From: Mesorhizobium huakuii
GTDB taxonomy: Bacteria > Pseudomonadota > Alphaproteobacteria > Rhizobiales > Rhizobiaceae
Reading direction: 5' to 3'
Assembly: GCF_014189455.1 (NCBI RefSeq)
Contig: NZ_CP050296.1
Span: forward strand, 4,584,001 to 4,648,000
Length of the DNA: 64,000 bases
Made by a program: the position numbers and the translations under genes. The notes beneath the pieces are model-generated. The model searched no databases. It was not told where the DNA came from and saw nothing but the letters and a program-made list of their open reading frames with translations. Below, one piece after another: positions 9,198 to 17,729 of this stretch (position 1 is the first letter of the stretch; each line of letters begins with the position of its first letter).

Positions 9198-10320
9198 TCA
9201 ATTCCCCTGGTTCGTGATCGCCGTGGTGAATTCGGCGATGCTCATGGCCTTGACCGCATCCCAGTCCCAGTCGATGCCGATGCCGGGCTCGTCGGGGGGC
9301 CAGTGCGTGGCCATCCTCGATGCGCATATGCTTGCCGGTCAACGCATCGAGTTGCGGAATGTACTCGACATAGCGGCCGTTCTGAACAGCGCAGGTCAGG
9401 CTGACATGCAGCTCCATCAGGAAATGCGGGCAGACCGGAATGTCGAAGGCTTCCGCCGCATGCGCGATCTTGAGCCACGGCGTGATGCCGCCGATGCGGC
9501 CGACATCGACCTGGACGATCGAACAGGCGCCTTTCTGCATGTATTCGCGGAAATGGCGGATGGAATAGAGCGACTCGCCGATGGCGATCGGCGTTGGCGT
9601 CGAATTCGACAGCCTGATATGGCCGTCGATATCGTCCGCCGGCAGCGGCTCCTCGATCCAGGCGAGATCAAGTTCGCGCAATCTCGCCGCGCGCCGGATC
9701 GCCTCGTCGACGGAAAAACCCTGATTGGCGTCGGTCATGATCTCATAGCCGTCGCCGACCGCCTTGCGCACCGCCGCCAGGCGCGCCAGATCCTCCGACC
9801 CGTGCGGCTTGCCGATCTTCACCTTCGAGCCGCGAAAGCCCTTGGCCTTGGCGGCCAGCGCATCATCGACCAGCGCTGCCGTCTCGATGTGCAGCCAACC
9901 GCCCTCGGTGGTGTAGAGCGGGCAGCGGTCCTTGGCCCCGCCGGCCAGTTTCCACAGCGGCAGCTTCTGTTTCCTTGCCCTCAGATCCCAAAGTGCCGTG
10001 TCTATCGCCGCGATGGCAATGGCGGTGATGGCGCCGATCGTGGTGGCGTGCGTTGCGAATTCGAGATCGTGCCAGATCGCCTCGATCATGTCAGGGTCGC
10101 GGCCGATCAGGCGCGGCACCAGGTGGTCGGACAAGAGCCGCATCACCGATGAGCCGCCAGTGCCGATCGTGTAGCTGTAGCCGGTGCCGACCGCGCCGTC
10201 GGAATCGGTGATGGTGACGATCGGTGTTTCCTGGCTGACGAAACTCTGAATGGCGTCGGTGCGCTTGACCTTGGGCACAAGGTCCACCATCCGCAGTTCG
10301 ATTTTCTCGATTCTAGCCAT
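9198..10320 (-). pseudogene. Enolase-superfamily sugar-acid dehydratase (mandelate racemase type), C-terminal frameshift
   Basis: Mandelate racemase/muconate lactonizing type protein. Visible are the KVK base motif (GSKVKIG), metal ligands in MTDANQ, WIEEPL and AIGES, and CPHFLMELH near the C-terminus. Near the end, a run of six C on the coding strand (plus-strand G at 9294-9299) shifts the frame. Removing one base yields DEPGIGIDWDWDAV, a typical family ending, and a stop at 9198-9200, total 373 residues. As written the protein reads into the mutarotase gene. It probably dehydrates a sugar acid such as L-fuconate or L-rhamnonate; the exact acid cannot be told. Confidence 0.8.
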
Positions 10321-10323
10321 CGG

Positions 10324-11421
10324 TCAGCTCCGCAATGTCTTTCCGGTCTCGGTGGCAAACAGATGCGCCTGCGACAGGTCGAGGCTCATCGTCACCCGCT
10401 CGCCGGACTTGAGCGGCCTCGGATTCAGCATGCGCGACACCCAGTCCGTGCCGTTGAACTCGACGAACACCAGCGTCTCGTTGCCGAGCGGCTCGGTGAC
10501 CGTGATCGGTAGCTCGATCTGGTGGACGTCGGCAGCACCGCCGGAGCTGATGCCATGCCCGGTCGGATAGATGTCGTCAGGCCGCAGCCCGAACACCACT
10601 CTGTCGCCGGTCGCGACATTGGCCTTGAACTGGGCGGGCAGGGGCAGTTTCTCGCCGCTGGCAAAAACAAGCTGGCCGTCATCGACCGTCGCCTCGTGCA
10701 AATTCATCGGCGGCGAGCCGATGAAGCCGGCGACGAAGCGTGTCGCCGGCCGGCGGAACACCTCGTCGGGCGTGCCGACCTGTTCGATATGGCCGTCGCG
10801 CATGATGACGATGCGGTCGGCCAGCGTCATCGCCTCGACCTGGTCATGGGTGACATAGATCACCGTCGACTGCACCTTGGCATGTAGCTTCTTGATCTCG
10901 GTGCGCATTTGAGTCCTGAGCTTGGCATCGAGATTGGAAAGCGGCTCATCGAACAGGAACACGTCGGGGTCACGAACGATGGCGCGGCCCATGGCGACGC
11001 GCTGACGCTGGCCGCCGGAGAGTTGCGACGGGCGCCGGTCGAGCAGCGCGTCGAGGCCGAGGATGGCCGAGGCTTCGGCAACGCGGCGGTCCATATCTTC
11101 CTTGGCGGCGCCGGCGATCTTCAAGGAGAAGCCGAGATTTTCGCGCACCGTCATATGTGGATAGAGTGCGTAGGACTGGAACACCATCGAGATGTTGCGC
11201 GAGCGCGGCGGCAGATCGTTGACGACACGTCCGCCGATCTCGATCGAGCCGGCGCTGATTTCCTCCAGCCCGGCGATCATGCGCAAGGTCGTCGATTTGC
11301 CGCAACCGGAGGGGCCGACCAGCGCGATGAATTCGCGATCGGTGATATCGAGATCGATGCCGTGCACGATCCCGATATTGCCGTAGCGCTTGGTCAGCTT
11401 TTTGAGGGAAACCGTTGCCAT
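10324..11421 (-). CDS. Sugar ABC transporter ATP-binding protein (MsmK/UgpC type)
   Basis: 365-residue CUT1-type ATPase. Walker A GPSGCGKST, Q-loop MVFQSYALYPH, signature LSGGQRQR, Walker B FLFDEPLSNLDA and H-loop VTHDQVEA are all present, then a C-terminal regulatory domain with FGLRPDDI. It energises the two permeases encoded upstream in the same unit; only 4 bases separate the permease stop from its start. The dehydratase gene follows after 3 bases, tying transport to catabolism. Confidence 0.9.
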   Translation of the reverse strand: MATVSLKKLTKRYGNIGIVHGIDLDITDREFIALVGPSGCGKSTTLRMIAGLEEISAGSIEIGGRVVNDLPPRSRNISMVFQSYALYPHMTVRENLGFSLKIAGAAKEDMDRRVAEASAILGLDALLDRRPSQLSGGQRQRVAMGRAIVRDPDVFLFDEPLSNLDAKLRTQMRTEIKKLHAKVQSTVIYVTHDQVEAMTLADRIVIMRDGHIEQVGTPDEVFRRPATRFVAGFIGSPPMNLHEATVDDGQLVFASGEKLPLPAQFKANVATGDRVVFGLRPDDIYPTGHGISSGGAADVHQIELPITVTEPLGNETLVFVEFNGTDWVSRMLNPRPLKSGERVTMSLDLSQAHLFATETGKTLRS

Positions 11422-11425
11422 GGGG

Positions 11426-12292
11426 TCAGCCTTTCACCGCGCCGGAGGTCAGGCCGCCGACAAGGTGTTTCTGGACGATGTAGGTGAGGGTGAGCGCCGG
11501 AATGATCATCACCACGGCAAGCGCGCACATGCCGCGCCAGTCGATGGTGAATTCGGCCGTATAGTCGAGCAGGCCGACCGGCAGCGTCTTGGCGCTCACC
11601 GAACGGGTCAGTTGCGAAGCCAGCGCGAACTCGTTCCAGCAGGTCAGGAAGGCAAAGATGGCGGCCGACGCGATGCCCGGCCCGGCGAGCGGGAACTCGA
11701 CCTGCCAGAAAGCTTGCCAGCGCGTGCAGCCGTCGATCTGGGCGGCCTCCGCGAGGTCTTTCGGCACCTGGCGGAAGAAGCCGTCGATCAGCCAGATGGT
11801 GAACGGCACGTTGAGCGCGACATAGGCGAGAATCAGCCCGAAATGCGTGTCGATGATGCCGAGCCGCACATAGAGGAAGAACAGCGGCAGCGACAGCGCG
11901 ATGCCCGGCACCGTGCGCGTCAGCATCAGGCCGAGGAAGACGCTGGACTTGCCGCGGAAACGATAGCGCGCGAAGGCGTAGCCGCCGGCCATGCCGATGG
12001 CGACTGCAATGATCGTCGATGTCACCGAGATGATCAGCGAGTTGCGGAAATATTCGATGACCGGGATGCCGCCTTTGCCGATGCCGCTGAACATCGAAAC
12101 ATAGGCGTCGAACGAAATCTCTTGCGGGATCCACACTGGTGGCTTGGCCATGATCTCGACGGTCGGCCGCAGCGACGAGATGACGATCCAGAGGCCCGGC
12201 AGGCAGATGGTCAGCATCGCCAGGAACAGGCCGATGCGGTAGACGATGCCAAGCAGCCGGCGCTTCAGGCGGGCGGAAGAATTCTCGTCCAT
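11426..12292 (-). CDS. Sugar ABC transporter permease (MalG-like)
   Basis: 288-residue inner-membrane permease with about six hydrophobic helices. The EAA loop appears as LAEAAQIDGCTRWQAFWQV, and the protein ends GGLTSGAVKG, the classic end of CUT1 permease 2. ATG 12292 overlaps the stop of the preceding permease (ATGA); two GTG codons just upstream are less likely starts. It forms a heterodimer with the product of 12292-13188. Confidence 0.88.
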   Translation of the reverse strand: MDENSSARLKRRLLGIVYRIGLFLAMLTICLPGLWIVISSLRPTVEIMAKPPVWIPQEISFDAYVSMFSGIGKGGIPVIEYFRNSLIISVTSTIIAVAIGMAGGYAFARYRFRGKSSVFLGLMLTRTVPGIALSLPLFFLYVRLGIIDTHFGLILAYVALNVPFTIWLIDGFFRQVPKDLAEAAQIDGCTRWQAFWQVEFPLAGPGIASAAIFAFLTCWNEFALASQLTRSVSAKTLPVGLLDYTAEFTIDWRGMCALAVVMIIPALTLTYIVQKHLVGGLTSGAVKG

Positions 12293-13188
12293 CACCACTC
12301 CGCACCGATCTGCGTGCGCGCCGCGGCGAGCTTGTTGAAGAAATAGACGGTGAAGGCGATCGACAGCAGGATCGAGAAATAGGCCATGGCGTTGGCCATG
12401 CCCATGCGGCCGTCGCTATAGGCGGTGCGTGCCACCAGCGTCCACAACAGTTCGGTGCGGCCCGCCGGTCCGCCATCGGTCATGATCTTGACGATGTCAT
12501 AGGCGCGCGCGACGTCGAGCGAACGGATGGTCATGGCGATGTAGGCGAAGGGCATGACGAAGGGCCACGTCACATAGCGGAACGTCTGCCACGGCGTGCA
12601 GCCGTCGACCCGCGCCGCCTCGATCGGCTCCTTGGGCATGGCGAGCAGGCCGGCGAGGATCAGGATGGCGAAGATCGCCGTCGACGACCAGATCTCTGCG
12701 ATCGAAATGGCGATGAAGGCGAGATGGCCCTCGATCAGCCACGGAATAGCGTCCTGCGTGATGCCGAGCGACTGCAGGGCATTGTTCACCAGGCCGATAT
12801 TGTCGTTGAACATGAACTTGAACTGGAAGCCGACGAGGATCGGCGAGAACATCATCGGAAACATCATCAGCGTGCGCAGGATGCGCTGACCACGCGTCGC
12901 CTTCTCCACCAGCATGGCAAGGCCGAGACCCAGCAGCATTTCGAGATTGAGCGCGATGGTCAGCAGCAGCACCGTGCGGCCGAAAGCCCACCAGAAATCG
13001 GCGTTGGCCAGGATCGAAAGATAGTTCCGGAAGCCGACGAAGACGAAGAAGGTTTCGGGCTTGGTCAGGCGGAAGGGTGTGAAGCTGGAATAGAGCGACA
13101 AAAGCAGCGGCACGACGACGACCGCCGCCAGCACGATGATGGCTGGAAGCAGCAGCAGGAATGGCGCGGATGGCTTGAAGCCCTTCAT
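12292..13188 (-). CDS. Sugar ABC transporter permease (MalF-like)
   Basis: 298-residue permease beginning MKGFKPSAPFLLLLPA. EAA loop: IEAARVDGCTPWQTFRYV. The start is chosen at ATG 13188 with AGGA ahead of it; longer in-frame readings run into the hairpin region and are not family-like. It is the first permease after the binding protein, separated from that gene by 133 bases that hold a strong hairpin. Confidence 0.88.
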   Translation of the reverse strand: MKGFKPSAPFLLLLPAIIVLAAVVVVPLLLSLYSSFTPFRLTKPETFFVFVGFRNYLSILANADFWWAFGRTVLLLTIALNLEMLLGLGLAMLVEKATRGQRILRTLMMFPMMFSPILVGFQFKFMFNDNIGLVNNALQSLGITQDAIPWLIEGHLAFIAISIAEIWSSTAIFAILILAGLLAMPKEPIEAARVDGCTPWQTFRYVTWPFVMPFAYIAMTIRSLDVARAYDIVKIMTDGGPAGRTELLWTLVARTAYSDGRMGMANAMAYFSILLSIAFTVYFFNKLAAARTQIGAEW

Positions 13189-13277
13189 CAGAATTCCTGA
13201 AATGTTGCATTGGACTGGCGGCGAGGCGGACGCGACGAAAGGGCCATGTATCGCCGAGCCTCCGGCAAGACGCGATC

Positions 13278-13304
13278 GCCTCCCCCATTCCTGATGGGGG
13301 AGGC
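13278..13304 (-). terminator. Intercistronic hairpin after the sugar-binding-protein gene
   Basis: Perfect 11-bp stem GCCTCCCCCAT / ATGGGGGAGGC with a 5-base loop, in the gap between the binding-protein stop and the first permease. No T-tract follows, so it is more likely a partial terminator or mRNA 3'-end stabiliser that raises binding protein over membrane components. GC-rich palindromes of this look are often dispersed repeats in rhizobia; copy number was not checked. Confidence 0.6.
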
Positions 13305-13321
13305 AGCCTTGGGAGACGGTT

Positions 13322-14641
13322 CTAGAGCTTGCCGGCGTCCTGCAGGATCTGCGTCGCCTTGGCGGCTGCTTCATCCAGTGCCTGCTTGGAGGTCTTGTCG
13401 CCAAGGATCGCCGCCTGCAGTTCGGGATAGACGGCGTTCGAGATCTCGATCCATTCAGGCGTCTGCGGCACGGCGAAGGCGTGCTTGGCTTCTTCCTGGA
13501 AGGCGGACAGAACCTCCTTCTTGTAAGGATCGTTCTCGGCCTGCTTCAGGTCCCAATCCCAGACAGCGGTGCGGGTCGGCAACGGGCCTGCTGCCGCCTC
13601 GAGCTTCTGGCTGTCCTCGTTGGTCAACCACCACACCAGCGAAGCCGCGGCCTCCTTGTGTGGGCAGTTTTCCGTGACCGAGAAGCCGTGGAAACCGGAC
13701 CAGCCGGTGCGCTTGCCGGAAGAGCCCTTCGGCGCGACTTTCACGCCGACATTGCCGGCGACCTTCGACGACTTCGGATCGTTGAAGAACCCGGCCCAGC
13801 CCGGCCAGTCGAGGTTGATGGCGACGGTGCCCGAGGCAAAGCCCTGGCCGAGATCGTCCCAGAGATAGTTGGTGGTTCCGGCCGGCACGGCCTTGGCCTT
13901 GTAGAGATGGACGAACCAGTCGAGCGCGCGGATGCCGGCCTCGGAGTTGAAGACCGGCTTGCCGTCCTTGTCGAGATATTCGCCGCCTTCGGCGACCACC
14001 ATCTCGTAGAAGCGGCCGTTGATCGCCTCTTCCTTGCCGGCAAATTGCGTGCCGTAGAAATTGGGTGGGTTGGCGAAGAACTCGGCCTGGTCGGTGACTT
14101 CCTTCCAGCTGTCCGGCGGCACCAGGTCATAGCCGTATTTGGCCTTGAACTTGGTCTTGTTGTCGGCGTTCTCGTAGAGGCTCTTCTGGTAGTAGAGCGC
14201 CGAGACGTCGAACTGCGCGCGCGGCAGCATCTCCAGCTTGCCGTCGATGGTTGCCGCGTTGATCGTCGACGGCACGAAGGCGTCGATCTCTTCCTTGGGC
14301 AGCAATTTGCTGAGGTCGGTGTAGAGGCCGGTATATTGCGGCGCGAAGGACGAGTGGTTCCAGCCGACGCACCAATTGGTGCTGCCCGAGGCGATGTCGG
14401 ACTTCAACTCCTTGTCGATGTCGAAGCCGTTCTTCTTGGTCAGGATGTTGACCTTGGCGCCGGTCGCCTTCTCCCATTCGGGGATGCGCTCGTAGAGCTT
14501 TTCATATTGCTGGCCGCCGATCAGTTTCACGTCGACGGTCACGCCTTCGAACTTGCCGGGCAGGTCGCCGGCAAGGGCCGTGCCTGCACCAAATGCAAGC
14601 ATCAATGCACCGGCGGACACGCCGGAAAGCAGTCTGTTCAT
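13322..14641 (-). CDS. Sugar ABC transporter periplasmic binding protein
   Basis: 439-residue CUT1 solute-binding protein, first gene of the minus-strand sugar operon. The signal peptide ends about TALAGD (residue 23). Family features include WEKATGAKVNILTKKNGFDI, the DLPGKFEGVTVDVK mature start and VAINLDWPGWAGFF. ATG 14641 follows a very strong site (GGGAGGATACC). It delivers a sugar to the permeases encoded downstream; neighbouring mutarotase and dehydratase genes suggest a 6-deoxy sugar. Confidence 0.88.
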   Translation of the reverse strand: MNRLLSGVSAGALMLAFGAGTALAGDLPGKFEGVTVDVKLIGGQQYEKLYERIPEWEKATGAKVNILTKKNGFDIDKELKSDIASGSTNWCVGWNHSSFAPQYTGLYTDLSKLLPKEEIDAFVPSTINAATIDGKLEMLPRAQFDVSALYYQKSLYENADNKTKFKAKYGYDLVPPDSWKEVTDQAEFFANPPNFYGTQFAGKEEAINGRFYEMVVAEGGEYLDKDGKPVFNSEAGIRALDWFVHLYKAKAVPAGTTNYLWDDLGQGFASGTVAINLDWPGWAGFFNDPKSSKVAGNVGVKVAPKGSSGKRTGWSGFHGFSVTENCPHKEAAASLVWWLTNEDSQKLEAAAGPLPTRTAVWDWDLKQAENDPYKKEVLSAFQEEAKHAFAVPQTPEWIEISNAVYPELQAAILGDKTSKQALDEAAAKATQILQDAGKL

Positions 14642-14706
14642 TGGTATCCTCCCTTGGTGCGCCTTGGCAGGCGACCGCAACTCGTCTGATGACAAGAAGT
14701 GCTACA

Positions 14707-14783
14707 TTCATATACAAACAAAACATTCATGGATACGTCAAGGCGAAATTTGTTTCCGCCGGCTCCATTTATGCGTATATGAA
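14707..14783. promoter_or_regulatory. Divergent control region with split inverted repeat
   Basis: The 169-bp gap between the divergent sugar-binding-protein and IclR genes is AT-rich compared with its surroundings. It carries TTCATATAC at 14707-14715 and its exact reverse complement GTATATGAA at 14775-14783, 59 bases apart. Two facing half-sites flanking both promoters would suit cooperative or looping binding by the adjacent IclR protein. The partner is inferred from position only. Confidence 0.5.
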
Positions 14784-14810
14784 GAATCGATTTCACTGGA
14801 GAAGTGCCCC

Positions 14811-15596
14811 ATGGACGACAGCGAAGACGAGCGCTATCGCGCGCCGGCGCTCGACAAGGGACTCGACATCCTGGAATTGCTCGCCGGTGTCGATGGCGGC
14901 CTGACGCAGGCGGAAATCGCCAAGAAACTCCACCGCAGCCCCAATGAGTTCTACCGCATGCTCGACCGGCTGGTGAGGCGCGGCTATGTCACAAGGCTGG
15001 ATGGCGACCGCTATTCGCTGACGCTGAAACTGTTCGGCCTGGCGCAACTGCACGCGCCGGTGCGGCGGCTGGTTTCCTACGCCACGCCGCTGATGCGCGA
15101 GCTGGCCGAGACCTCGCAGCAGGCCAATCAACTCGTTGTTTTTGATCGCGGTTCCGCCGTCGTCATCGCCCAGCAGGAGGCGCCGAATTACTGGGGCATC
15201 TCGATCCGCGTCGGCTCCCACATCAGCCTGTTCGACACCGGTTCGGGCCATGTGCTGCTCGCCTTCCGCTCACAGGAAGAGCGGCAGATGATGATTTCCG
15301 AGCACGTCCGCAGCACCGACAAGACGGCGCAATCGGCCGAGTTCTTCACCCGGCTCGACCAGATCCGCGACCGCGGCTACGAGATGATGGCCTCGATGCA
15401 GACCGCCGGCGTCTTCAATCTTTCGGCACCGGTGCGCAGTTCTGATGGCAGGGCCATCGCAGCGCTGTCGATCCCCTACATCACAGTCATCAACACGCCT
15501 TCAGCGCCTGACATCACCAGGACGATCGAGCTGTTGCTGGCAACCTGCGAAAAGCTATCGCATCTGGCTGGGTCGGCTGTGGGCTCGGCAGCATAA
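14811..15596 (+). CDS. IclR-family transcriptional regulator
   Basis: 261-residue regulator: N-terminal winged helix (GLTQAEIAKKLHRSPNEFYRM, about residues 31-51) and C-terminal IclR effector domain with GSHISLFDTGSGHVLLAF and ALSIPYI. ATG 14811 is preceded by GGAGAAG. It is divergent from the sugar-importer operon and immediately upstream of the lactonase gene, the usual arrangement for a local regulator responding to a pathway sugar or acid. Confidence 0.9.
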   Translation: MDDSEDERYRAPALDKGLDILELLAGVDGGLTQAEIAKKLHRSPNEFYRMLDRLVRRGYVTRLDGDRYSLTLKLFGLAQLHAPVRRLVSYATPLMRELAETSQQANQLVVFDRGSAVVIAQQEAPNYWGISIRVGSHISLFDTGSGHVLLAFRSQEERQMMISEHVRSTDKTAQSAEFFTRLDQIRDRGYEMMASMQTAGVFNLSAPVRSSDGRAIAALSIPYITVINTPSAPDITRTIELLLATCEKLSHLAGSAVGSAA

Positions 15597-15662
15597 ATTC
15601 TTATTTGAATGAAGAATTCCTCCGTGAGATGATTGAAAAACACTGGAGGGAGGAGCCTCGCC

Positions 15663-16502
15663 ATGATCATCGACACTCATCTGCATCTCATCGATCGCTC
15701 GGCCTTGCGCTATCCCTGGCTTGCCGGCGTGCCGGCGCTCAACCGCGATTTCTCCTATGAGGAATACGCCGTGGAAGCGCAGCGCGTTGGCGTCGAGCGC
15801 GTGCTGCATATGGAGGTCGATGTCGATCCGGCTGACATCGAAGCCGAGACCGCGCGGGTCGAAGGTCTGTCGCGGCAGGCCGGCAGCATGCTGGCAGGGG
15901 TCATCGCATCGTGCCGGCCGGAAGAGGCGGACTTTGCTACCTATCTCGAGAGGCAGCGGGCAAATCCCTTCGTCAAAGGCTTCCGCCGCGTGCTCCATGT
16001 CGTGCCGGATGATCTCTCGGAAGGCGCGGTGTTCCGCGACAACATCAAGCAGCTCCGCGGCACCGGCCTGACCTTCGACCTCGTCGTGTTGCCACATCAG
16101 ATTCCGAAAGCGATCGCGCTGGCCGACCTGGCACCTGACGTCCAGTTCGTCCTCGACCATTGCGGCGTCCCCGACATCAAGGGCAACGCCGAGCATCCCT
16201 GGCGCGAGCATATGAGCGAGATCGCGCGACGTCCGAATGTCATCGCCAAGATCTCCGGTGTCGTTGCCTATGCCGATGCCGGCAGTTGGACGGTCGAGAC
16301 GCTGCGTCCCTACGTCGAGCACACCATCGCTGCGTTTGGCTGGGACCGTGTTGTCTGGGGCAGCGACTGGCCGGTCTGCACGCTTGGCGGCGGCCTCTCG
16401 ACCTGGGTCGGCGCGACCCATGCGCTGCTTTCCGGCTGCAGCGTCGCGGAGCGCGACAGACTGTTGTCCGCGAATGCCCGCAAGCTGTGGCGGCTGGAAT
16501 AG
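15663..16502 (+). CDS. Amidohydrolase-family sugar lactonase (fuconolactonase type)
   Basis: 279-residue TIM-barrel metal-dependent hydrolase. It starts MIIDTHLHLID with the HxH metal site, continues with VLDHCGVPDIK and ends with WGSDWPVC, which carries the conserved Asp, the layout of L-fucono-1,5-lactonases and related lactonases. GGAGGGAGGAG precedes ATG 15663. It lies 66 bases after the IclR gene. With mutarotase, oxidoreductase and dehydratase on the other strand it completes a non-phosphorylating route: sugar to lactone to acid to 2-keto-3-deoxy acid. Confidence 0.8.
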   Translation: MIIDTHLHLIDRSALRYPWLAGVPALNRDFSYEEYAVEAQRVGVERVLHMEVDVDPADIEAETARVEGLSRQAGSMLAGVIASCRPEEADFATYLERQRANPFVKGFRRVLHVVPDDLSEGAVFRDNIKQLRGTGLTFDLVVLPHQIPKAIALADLAPDVQFVLDHCGVPDIKGNAEHPWREHMSEIARRPNVIAKISGVVAYADAGSWTVETLRPYVEHTIAAFGWDRVVWGSDWPVCTLGGGLSTWVGATHALLSGCSVAERDRLLSANARKLWRLE

Positions 16503-16524
16503 TTGGATTCGCCTCGGCGTCTTG

Positions 16525-16541
16525 CTGGGGCGTAGCCCCAG
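16525..16541. terminator. Hairpin between convergent genes
   Basis: CTGGGGC-GTA-GCCCCAG, a 7-bp perfect stem with a 3-base loop, in the 63-bp gap between the lactonase stop and the end of the convergent binding-protein-like gene. Its position suits a two-way terminator, but no clear T-tract follows on either strand. Confidence 0.45.
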
Positions 16542-16565
16542 ACGTTCTCCTCCATTCGGTTTCTC

Positions 16566-17729
16566 TCAGGCTCCTCCACCGGCAGCGCCGGACACCTGTG
16601 CGGGAGAACTCTCCCGGAACAGGTTATTGAGATCGGCAACGACCGCGGCGGGCTTCTGCCTGCCGGTGATGCCGGAAAGGATGCGGCCGGACGCTGCCTG
16701 CTGGAACGCCATGTAGCCGTCATGGCGCGGCCGCACCCATGCGCCCTCCAGTGTCGCGCGCGTGTAGCGATAGAAATTGCCGGTCGCGGCGTTGACCGTC
16801 TGATCCTCCCAGGCAGCCGCATGACCCGGCTGTCCGCCGGCGGCGGCATAGGGGCCGCGCTGGACATCGCCGCTGGCAACCCAGTAGGCGAAGTCGATCG
16901 CGGCTTCTTTTGCCTGGGAAAAGGCTGACACCGCTATGCCGGTGCCACCGAGCGCCGAGCCGATTGGACCGTTTGAGCCGACGGTCGGGATGTCGGCGAA
17001 GGCCAGGCGGTGTGCACGAAATCCTGATATCGCATAGGAGACATAGCCATAGATCAGCGGCGCGCAGACGATCTTGGAATCGGCCGCCGCCATCCATTCC
17101 GAAACCGCGATCGGATCCATCTCGAAACAGGCCGGTTCGACCAGCGCGGCGATCTCGCGCATCGCCTCGAAGATCTGGCTGCCGGTCTCGATATTGATGA
17201 GAGCACGGGACGGATCGGTGGCGCAGGGATGACCGAGATTGCCGGCCAGCGTATAGAACACCATCAGCACATGTGGCGGCCGCAGCGGCAACAGCACGCG
17301 GCCTTGCCGCGCGAGATAGAGCACCTCGCTCCAGCGCGCCGGCGGCGCGTCGAGCGCATCCGGTCGCCAGGCCAAAACTTGGCTGGCCGCGTCGATCGGG
17401 AAAGCCCATTGCCGTCCCTGCCAGTTGTAGCTCGGATAGGACTGGCCGACGCTGGCCGAGGCGAGCGCGGTACGTTCCGCTTCGCGGCCGGCGACATCCA
17501 GCGGCGCGAGGCAACGCTCCGCCGTGATCCGGCCGACATGCGGGTGGTCGATGACGATGAGGTCGTAGGCGCGCGCCAGTTCCTCGACCGGGAAGGACTC
17601 AAAATCCTGCAGCGACCGCTTGTCCCATGCGATGGCGACGCCGGTCTTCTGCTCCCACAGCGCCGAGCATGCGACCATCGGATCGTAGCCGCGCGGATGG
17701 CTCCAGGTCATGCCCTTGAGTTTGGTCAC
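16566..17729 (-). CDS. Solute-binding-protein-like protein without signal peptide
   Basis: 387 residues resembling family 1 extracellular solute-binding proteins: MTWSHPRGYDPMVACSALWEQ, YDLIVIDHPHVG, and NWQGRQWAFPIDAASQVLAWRPDAL. GTG 17729 overlaps the CoA-transferase stop (GTGA); ATG 17711 is the alternative start. Neither start gives a secretion signal: the N-terminus is polar with no hydrophobic core, so the protein appears cytoplasmic. No permease or ATPase gene lies in this operon. It may bind a CoA-pathway substrate inside the cell, or secretion may depend on something not visible. Function unknown. Confidence 0.72.
   Translation of the reverse strand: MTKLKGMTWSHPRGYDPMVACSALWEQKTGVAIAWDKRSLQDFESFPVEELARAYDLIVIDHPHVGRITAERCLAPLDVAGREAERTALASASVGQSYPSYNWQGRQWAFPIDAASQVLAWRPDALDAPPARWSEVLYLARQGRVLLPLRPPHVLMVFYTLAGNLGHPCATDPSRALINIETGSQIFEAMREIAALVEPACFEMDPIAVSEWMAAADSKIVCAPLIYGYVSYAISGFRAHRLAFADIPTVGSNGPIGSALGGTGIAVSAFSQAKEAAIDFAYWVASGDVQRGPYAAAGGQPGHAAAWEDQTVNAATGNFYRYTRATLEGAWVRPRHDGYMAFQQAASGRILSGITGRQKPAAVVADLNNLFRESSPAQVSGAAGGGA

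Noticed and set aside
13481..14689. 402-codon plus-strand frame opposite the sugar-binding-protein gene
   Set aside because: Shadow; the minus strand encodes a clear signal peptide and binding-protein domain.
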